From: Virgisporangium aliadipatigenens
GTDB taxonomy: Bacteria; Actinomycetota; Actinomycetes; Mycobacteriales; Micromonosporaceae
Assembly: GCF_016863615.1 (NCBI RefSeq)
Contig: NZ_BOPF01000012.1
Span: forward strand, 124,001-188,000
Direction of reading: 5' to 3'
Length of the DNA stretch: 64,000 nucleotides
Below, piece after piece: positions 58,885 to 64,000 of the stretch. The position numbers and the translations under genes were made by a program. The notes under the pieces were generated by a model. The model searched no databases, was not told where the DNA came from, and worked only from the letters and a program-made list of their open reading frames with translations. Position 1 is the stretch's first letter, and every line of letters starts with the position of its first letter.

Positions 58885-60132
58885 GTGGAACGCGCCTGGA
58901 TCGGCTCGACGGCCGTGGCCGCGGTGATCGGCGCCGTGGCCGGCGCCGCCGTGACGGCCGGGTCGGGCCCGGGTGCACTCGTGGCGGGGATCCTGGGCGG
59001 CGGCGTGCTCCTCGGCGCGGTCGAGGCGGTGGCGCGCCGGCGGCAGCGGCCGGACGAGGTCCCGCCGCTGTGGTCGCGGATCGCGACGAGTGCCGCGCTG
59101 GCGGCGCCCCTGGGGTGGCTGCTCGGGACGTTCGGGCTGGGGCCGCTGCTCGTCGGCCTGGTGAGCGGCGCCATCGCGGGCCTGCTCGGTATCCGGCCGC
59201 AGAAGGTGCTGCTCGGCCCGGTCGTGGGACTGGTCGTCGGCTGGGTGGCGGCCGACTATCCGGCGGCGCTCGTGGCCGCGTTCGCCGTCGGTGGCTTCCG
59301 GGTGATGTCCGCCGCGATCTTCCGCACGCCGCAGGTGGACCTGCTCGCGTACGAGGTCGACGCGGCCTCGTTGCCGTTCGTGGTGCCGCTGCCGGCCCGC
59401 ACCGGCTACGTCGGCACCGGCTACGTGCGCGACCTCGCCGAGGTGCTGGGCGGGGAGTACACCGCCGACGCGGCGGACGTCGGCATCGTGGCGTCCCTCG
59501 ACGAACTGGCCGGTCCCGACTTCGACCCGTCCGCCGTCGACCCGCGGATCCGGGAGTTCTACCAGCACACCACGCGGTTCACGCTGGACATCGTGCCGCG
59601 CTGGCGGCTGTGGGTGCGCCCGGGGTACCTGCTGTACCGCACGTTCGTGGCGCGGCCGCTCGGCCAGGCGAACGTGCCGATGAACCAGCGGGAGACCCAG
59701 CGCGGCGTGCGCAGCCGCATCGACACCATCGCGCACGCGCCGGACGGCGTCATCGCCGTGCGCGGCTGGATCCGCTCGTTCGTCGACACCGACGAACCCA
59801 TCTACGTCGGCGTCTACACCACCTACCGGCACGACGGCCGGGGTTACGTGAGCGTCGGTTTCCCGCTGCCGCAGGCGAACTTCACCGCCACCCTGCGTCC
59901 CGTGGCGCGCCCGGACGGCGGCCTGACGCTCACCAGCAGCGGCGGCGGCCATCCCGGGCACTATCTGTCCTTTGTGGACGCCGACAGCGGACGGCTCACC
60001 ACGCTCGCGGTCGCCGGTTTCGCCGAACGCCTCGACGTGTTCGTCGAGGCCGAGGGCATGAAAGCGGAGCACGCGTTCGCGCTGTTCGGGCTGCCGTTCC
60101 TCGTGTTGCACTACCGGATGCACCGGAAATGA
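58885..60132 (+). CDS. multispanning membrane protein of unknown function
   Basis: This 415-residue protein has about five hydrophobic spans within residues 1-150 and a soluble C-terminal half of about 260 residues with [31 protein letters not shown], a motif I do not recognise from a named family. The GTG start follows TAAGAT by six bases, suggesting a leaderless transcript. It is not in an obvious operon. Codon use is normal. Confidence 0.7.
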   Translation: MERAWIGSTAVAAVIGAVAGAAVTAGSGPGALVAGILGGGVLLGAVEAVARRRQRPDEVPPLWSRIATSAALAAPLGWLLGTFGLGPLLVGLVSGAIAGLLGIRPQKVLLGPVVGLVVGWVAADYPAALVAAFAVGGFRVMSAAIFRTPQVDLLAYEVDAASLPFVVPLPARTGYVGTGYVRDLAEVLGGEYTADAADVGIVASLDELAGPDFDPSAVDPRIREFYQHTTRFTLDIVPRWRLWVRPGYLLYRTFVARPLGQANVPMNQRETQRGVRSRIDTIAHAPDGVIAVRGWIRSFVDTDEPIYVGVYTTYRHDGRGYVSVGFPLPQANFTATLRPVARPDGGLTLTSSGGGHPGHYLSFVDADSGRLTTLAVAGFAERLDVFVEAEGMKAEHAFALFGLPFLVLHYRMHRK

Positions 60133-60209
60133 GCCGCGCTGCAAGTCGGCGGCAAGTGGGCCGGTCCAGAGTGGGGCGTACGTCCCGGACCTGACCAGGA
60201 GTGATCGCC

Positions 60210-60863
60210 GTGCCCCTCACGACCCTGCCGTACGCCCAGGAAATGAACATGATCCACCGGGTGTTCCGGCGCGAGGCCGCGCAGCTGCGGGCCGCCGTCG
60301 CGGCGACCCCGGGCGGTGACGCCGTTCGGGCCGGGGTGGTGGCCGGTGTGATCCGCGAGTACGTCGGCGGGCTGGAGCACCACCACGCCACCGAGGACGC
60401 GATGATCTGGCCGCTGCTGCACGCCCGGGCGGGGGCCCGGGAGGACCTGGTCGAGCGCATGGAGGAGCAGCACCACGTGCTGGACGCGACGCTGGCCGTG
60501 GTGCTCGCGCACGCCGGCCGCTGGGCGCACGGCGCGCGGGCGGAGGACCGGGAGGCGCTGGTCGAGGCGTTCGACGAGCACGTGGCCGTGCTGGCCGAAC
60601 ACCTCGACGACGAGGAGAAGCTGGTGATGCCGATCGTCGAGGAGCACCTCACGCCCGACGAGTGGGAGGCGGTCGGCCGCCGCGGCCTGGAGAACGTGCC
60701 GAGGTCGCAGGTGTTCATCGCGCTCGGCGCGATCCTGGAGGACGCCACGCCGCAGGAGCGGGCCTACTTCCTGGCGAAGGTGCCGGCACCCGGCCGCCTC
60801 CTGTGGCACCTGATCGGGCGGCGCCAGTACCGCCGCTGGACCCGGCGGCTGCGCGGCGCCTGA
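60210..60863 (+). CDS. hemerythrin-like domain protein
   Basis: This 217-residue protein has a hemerythrin/HHE-type four-helix bundle with metal-ligand residues in EMNMIHRVFRREA, GLEHHHATEDAMIWPLL, MEEQHHVLD and EHLDDEEKLVMPIVEEHL. Such proteins bind a di-iron centre and sense or carry oxygen or nitric oxide. GTG at 60210 follows AGGAG by eight bases; the in-frame GTG at 60201 is less likely. The last 70 residues are not part of the bundle. Confidence 0.87.
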   Translation: MPLTTLPYAQEMNMIHRVFRREAAQLRAAVAATPGGDAVRAGVVAGVIREYVGGLEHHHATEDAMIWPLLHARAGAREDLVERMEEQHHVLDATLAVVLAHAGRWAHGARAEDREALVEAFDEHVAVLAEHLDDEEKLVMPIVEEHLTPDEWEAVGRRGLENVPRSQVFIALGAILEDATPQERAYFLAKVPAPGRLLWHLIGRRQYRRWTRRLRGA

Positions 60864-60872
60864 TCGCCGACG

Positions 60873-61835
60873 TCAGGGGGTGGGTGCCGTGCGGCCCGCC
60901 TCGTCCAGCCGCGCCATGATCTCCGGGGAGAGGTCCAGCTTCAGCGCCCCGAGGATCTCGTCCAGCTGCTCGACCGAGCTGGCCCCCGGGATCGGGATGA
61001 CCTTCGGCTCGGACGCCAGCAGCCAGGCCAGCACCACCTGGTTGCGCGTCGCGCCGACCTCGTCGGCCACCTCGCCGAGCACGCGCAGGCGTTCGGTGTT
61101 GGCGGCGTGCGCGTACTCGGGCCGGGGCTGCCCGCCGCGCGCGTAGTACCCCTGCATCAGCGGCGAGTACGCGAACAGGTGGATGCCCTCCGTCGCCGCG
61201 TAGTCCAGCGTCTCCTCGGTGATCAGGTTGGACTGGCGCGGGGTGGGCAGCGGCAGCAGGTAGGTGTGCTGCTGCTGCAGGCACGAGTAGGTCGGCCGGT
61301 CGCCGGCGAGCGCGCGGGCGCGTTCCATCCGCCAGAGCGTGGTGTTGCTGCAGCCGAGCAGTCCCACGTCGCCCGATTCGGCGACCGAGGCCAGCGCGTC
61401 GACCGTCTCCGCCAGCGGCGTCTCCCGGTGGTCGATGTGCGCGTAGAACAGGTCGATGCGCTCCTTGCCCAGCTGGCGCAGGCTCGTCGCCAGGTCCTCG
61501 CGCACGTGCGCGGCGCCGAGTCCCTGCCAGTGTTCGGGGGACGGGTCGCCCGGCTTCAACGTGCGCGCGCCGACCTTGCTGGCGATCACCATCCGGTCGG
61601 TCACGCCGCGGGAACGCATCCAGCGGCCGAGGACCCGTTCGCTCTCGCCGGCGTCGCCGTGCCACTGGCCGTAGTTGTTGGCCGTGTCGAGGAACGTGCC
61701 GCCGGCCTCCAGGAACCGGTCCAGGATGGCGAACGACGTGCGTTCGTCGGTGCGGTAGCCGAACAGCATGGTGCCGAGGCAGATCTCACTCACGGTCAGG
61801 GTCGTGCGGCCGTCGCCGATGTGTCGCTGTCGCAT
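60873..61835 (-). CDS. aldo/keto reductase
   Basis: This 320-residue NADPH-dependent oxidoreductase has the AKR pattern: GTMLFGYRTDERTSFAILDRFLEAGGTFLDTANNYG holds catalytic Asp and Tyr, IASKVGAR the Lys, and LFYAHIDHRETP the His. Typical of AKRs reducing aldehydes or ketones. It is divergent from a MocR regulator (47 bases between starts), which may control it, although MocR proteins usually regulate pyridoxal genes. Confidence 0.9.
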   Translation of the reverse strand: MRQRHIGDGRTTLTVSEICLGTMLFGYRTDERTSFAILDRFLEAGGTFLDTANNYGQWHGDAGESERVLGRWMRSRGVTDRMVIASKVGARTLKPGDPSPEHWQGLGAAHVREDLATSLRQLGKERIDLFYAHIDHRETPLAETVDALASVAESGDVGLLGCSNTTLWRMERARALAGDRPTYSCLQQQHTYLLPLPTPRQSNLITEETLDYAATEGIHLFAYSPLMQGYYARGGQPRPEYAHAANTERLRVLGEVADEVGATRNQVVLAWLLASEPKVIPIPGASSVEQLDEILGALKLDLSPEIMARLDEAGRTAPTP

Positions 61836-61882
61836 GATCCATATCGTGCCGCGGCGATCGGTATGGCGTACGGTCCAATGCC

Positions 61883-63283
61883 GTGGCGGAAAACCAGGCC
61901 AATTTCTGGGTGGACCTCGAGGCGCAGCCGCCGGGGCCGCTGCACGCCCGCCTCAGCGGCGCCCTGCGCGCCGCGATCCGTTCCGGCACGCTGCCCGCCG
62001 GGAGCGCGCTGCCGCCGAGCCGCCTCCTCGCCGCCGACCTCGGATGTTCCCGGTGGACGGTGGTCGAGGTCTACCAACAGCTCGTGGCCGAGGGATACGC
62101 GACGTCGCGGGTCGGTTCCGGCACCCGCGTGGCCATCTCTCCCTCGGTCGAACGGGCCCGCGCCCGCCCGGCACCGGTACCCGCACCGGGCGGGATCGAC
62201 CTGGCGCCGGGCCTGCCGGACCTGCGCGCGTTCCCGGTGGAGAAGTGGCTCGGTGCGATGCGCCGGGCGGCCGCCGCACTCCCGTACCACCGCTTCGGCC
62301 ACCCCACCCCGGGCGGCGAACCGGCACTGCGGCACACGCTCGCCGACTACCTGGGGCGGGTGCGCGGCGCCGACGTCGACCCCGAGGACCTGACCGTCTG
62401 CGCCGGCGTCACCGACGGGGTCGTGCGGCTCTGCGGGGCGCTGCGCGCGGCCGGGCACGACAGCGTCGCCGTCGAGGACCCCGGCTGGACGCGGCTGCGC
62501 GAGGCGGTGGCCGCCACCGGGCTGCGGACCGTGGCGGTGCCGGTCGACGACGGGGGACTGCGGGTGGCGGCGCTCGAGCGCACCGGCGCGCGGGTCGTGG
62601 TGGTGAGCCCGGCGCACCAGTTCCCGACCGGCGTCGTCCTCGCCCCGCAACGCCGTGCCGCGCTGCTGGCCTGGGCGCGCCGCGTCGACGGGCTGATCGT
62701 GGAGGACGACTACGACGCGGAGTTCCGCTACGACCGCCGTCCCGTGGGTGCCGTGCAGGGCACCGATCCGCAGCGGGTGGCGCTCGCCGGTTCGCTCAGC
62801 AAGACGCTGTCGCCCGCGCTCGGCCTGGGTTGGCTGGTGACCCCGCGCCGGTGGACCGGTCCGATGCGGGCGCTGCCGCGGGCCGGCGCACCGGGCGTGT
62901 TGGATCAGCTGGCGCTGGCCGAGTTCCTCCGTTCCGGCGGATACGACAGGCAACTGCGCGCGGCCCGCAAGCGTTACCGCGCACGCCGCGACGCCCTCAT
63001 CGCCGCCCTGGCACGCGATCACCGGGTGACCGGGGCGGCCGCCGGCCTGCACCTGCTGCTGTGGCCCGCCGGCGGCGGGGACGCGGCCGCGGTGGTGCGC
63101 CGCGCGGCGCGGGCCGGGCTGCGGATCGTGGCCGCGCGCCAGTACCGGGTGGACAACCGCGCGCTGGACGCCGCACTGGTGCTGGGCTACGGCAACCTCG
63201 CCGACCACGAACTGCCCGCGGCGGTGGCCCGGCTGACCGCGGCGTTGGACGCGCCCGGCGGCGCCGGCGGCCGGGACCGATAA
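61883..63283 (+). CDS. MocR/PdxR-type GntR regulator with aminotransferase domain
   Basis: This 466-residue protein fuses a GntR winged helix (residues about 14-85, LHARLSGALRAAIRSGTLPAG and SRWTVVEVYQQLVAEGYA) to a fold-type I aminotransferase domain (about 105-460) with the PLP lysine in AGSLSKTLSPALGLGW. MocR regulators sense PLP or another amine; PdxR activates vitamin B6 genes. GTG at 61883 follows TACGGT by eight bases. No pdx genes are adjacent. Confidence 0.9.
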   Translation: MAENQANFWVDLEAQPPGPLHARLSGALRAAIRSGTLPAGSALPPSRLLAADLGCSRWTVVEVYQQLVAEGYATSRVGSGTRVAISPSVERARARPAPVPAPGGIDLAPGLPDLRAFPVEKWLGAMRRAAAALPYHRFGHPTPGGEPALRHTLADYLGRVRGADVDPEDLTVCAGVTDGVVRLCGALRAAGHDSVAVEDPGWTRLREAVAATGLRTVAVPVDDGGLRVAALERTGARVVVVSPAHQFPTGVVLAPQRRAALLAWARRVDGLIVEDDYDAEFRYDRRPVGAVQGTDPQRVALAGSLSKTLSPALGLGWLVTPRRWTGPMRALPRAGAPGVLDQLALAEFLRSGGYDRQLRAARKRYRARRDALIAALARDHRVTGAAAGLHLLLWPAGGGDAAAVVRRAARAGLRIVAARQYRVDNRALDAALVLGYGNLADHELPAAVARLTAALDAPGGAGGRDR

Positions 63284-63328
63284 CGTGGGCGGCGGCCAGG
63301 TGTCCGACGGCGACCGATGGGAGCGCGC

Positions 63329-64000
63329 GTGAAGCAGGCGAGCAGGTTGAAGAGTGTCCGGTACGACATCCGCGGGCCGGTGCTGCGCCGGTCCCAGGAG
63401 CTCGAGAGCGCCGGTCACGCGATCCTCAAGCTGAGCATCGGCAACCCGGCGCCGTGGGGTCTGCACACGCCGGAGCCGATCGTCGCGGACATGGTGCACA
63501 ACCTCACCGACGCGCAGGGGTACAGCGACGCGCGCGGGATCTACTCGGCGCGGGTCGCCGTCGCGCAGTACTACCAGACGCTCGGGGTGCAGGACGTCCA
63601 GCCGGACGACGTCCTGCTCGGCAACGGCGTCTCCGAACTGATCTGCATGTCGTTGCAGGCCCTGCTCGACCCCGGCGACGAGGTGCTGGTGCCGAGCCCC
63701 GACTATCCACTGTGGACGGGCGCGGTGTCGCTGTGCGGCGGCGAGGCGGTGCACTACCGCTGCGACGAGTCGCAGGGGTGGCAGCCGGACCTGGAGGACG
63801 TCGCCGCCCGGGTGACGCCGCAGACCCGCGCGCTGGTGATCATCAACCCGAACAACCCGACCGGCGCGGTGTACTCCCGCGAGACCCTGCTGGGCCTGCT
63901 GGAGGTCGCCCGGCGGCACGGGCTGCTGGTGCTGGCCGACGAGATCTACGACAAGATCGTGTACGACGACGCGAAGCACATCAGCGTCGCGTCCCTGGCG
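63329..64000 (+). CDS. PLP-dependent aminotransferase, N-terminal part (AlaA/AspC-like)
   Basis: This frame runs open from GTG 63329 to the right edge (224 codons) and was read directly from the DNA. It encodes the N-terminal half of a class I aminotransferase, with LRRSQELESAGHAILKLSIG, GYSDARGIYSARVAVAQYY and INPNNPTGAVYSRETLLGLL, close to mycobacterial AspC/alanine aminotransferases. The PLP lysine lies beyond the window. A GGGAG ribosome-binding site precedes the start. A TCCAC-T-GTGGA palindrome lies at 63706. Confidence 0.87.
   Translation, partial: MKQASRLKSVRYDIRGPVLRRSQELESAGHAILKLSIGNPAPWGLHTPEPIVADMVHNLTDAQGYSDARGIYSARVAVAQYYQTLGVQDVQPDDVLLGNGVSELICMSLQALLDPGDEVLVPSPDYPLWTGAVSLCGGEAVHYRCDESQGWQPDLEDVAARVTPQTRALVIINPNNPTGAVYSRETLLGLLEVARRHGLLVLADEIYDKIVYDDAKHISVASLA

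Overview
The window is GC-rich chromosomal DNA from an actinomycete. Supporting signs are near-exclusive G/C third codon positions, many GTG starts, frequent leaderless genes, IdeR/DmdR-type iron boxes, F420/LLM oxidoreductases, a DUF574 methyltransferase next to a DUF5753 regulator, and a WYL-tatA-tatC order typical of the phylum. The mix of plant-polysaccharide proteins, a desferrioxamine-type cluster and an HPrK-type lasso cluster fits a soil filamentous actinomycete, perhaps Micromonosporales; that placement is inference. No rRNA, tRNA, CRISPR array or intact transposon was seen.

Layout. 1-3.8 kb: end of a WYL regulator, a small membrane protein, tatA-tatC, a diacylglycerol-kinase-type lipid kinase and an unknown overlapping gene. 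4-13.8 kb: regulator/enzyme pairs (MarR with cupin, MarR with quinone-oxidoreductase-like enzyme and esterase, LysR with LLM oxidoreductase), a secreted CBM2 protein, a LexA-like protein lacking its DNA-binding domain and catalytic lysine, and a degenerate inositol-phosphatase-like gene followed by a 40-residue remnant. 13.8-18.4 kb: the topoisomerase IV-type pair. 18.6-30.6 kb: a STAS/GAF and MEDS/HATPase signalling pair, an AraC regulator facing an acyl-CoA-dehydrogenase-like flavoenzyme, the CE1758/CE1759 luciferase/FMN-reductase duo, a 13-residue-repeat putative calcium-binding protein, an ECF sigma operon, a TetR/TetX-like pair, OsmC, SDR and patatin genes. 30.6-35.1 kb: a membrane-anchored CBM2 protein, a HEAT protein, a secreted hydrolase-like protein and a P450.

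35.2-44.3 kb: a hydroxamate siderophore cluster, desA-B-C-D on the minus strand plus a single gene fusing a penicillin-acylase-like domain to a siderophore-type GNAT (a desG-desH fusion). It lies divergent to a siderophore-interacting reductase across an iron box; a second iron box controls another GNAT.

45.1-51.5 kb: a probable lasso-peptide cluster resembling the paeninodin type. It has an asparagine-synthetase-like cyclase (C), a 49-residue precursor ending in serine (A), an HPr-kinase-like kinase (K1), a PqqD-like recognition protein (B1), a second kinase-like protein (K2), a sulfotransferase interrupted by an in-frame TGA, a deleted acyltransferase/SGNH remnant and a transglutaminase-like protease (B2). 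B1 and B2 share a promoter-region motif. The precursor and this combination of tailoring genes are the best candidate for an undescribed system.

51.4-64 kb: an orphan mannitol-type PTS EIIC, an MgtE-N-like protein, a PL11-type rhamnogalacturonan lyase behind two LacI-type operators, a methyltransferase/XRE pair, an NRDE protein, a membrane protein, a hemerythrin, an aldo/keto reductase, a MocR regulator and the start of an aminotransferase. Scattered through the window is an over-represented palindrome, TCCAC-N-GTGGA.
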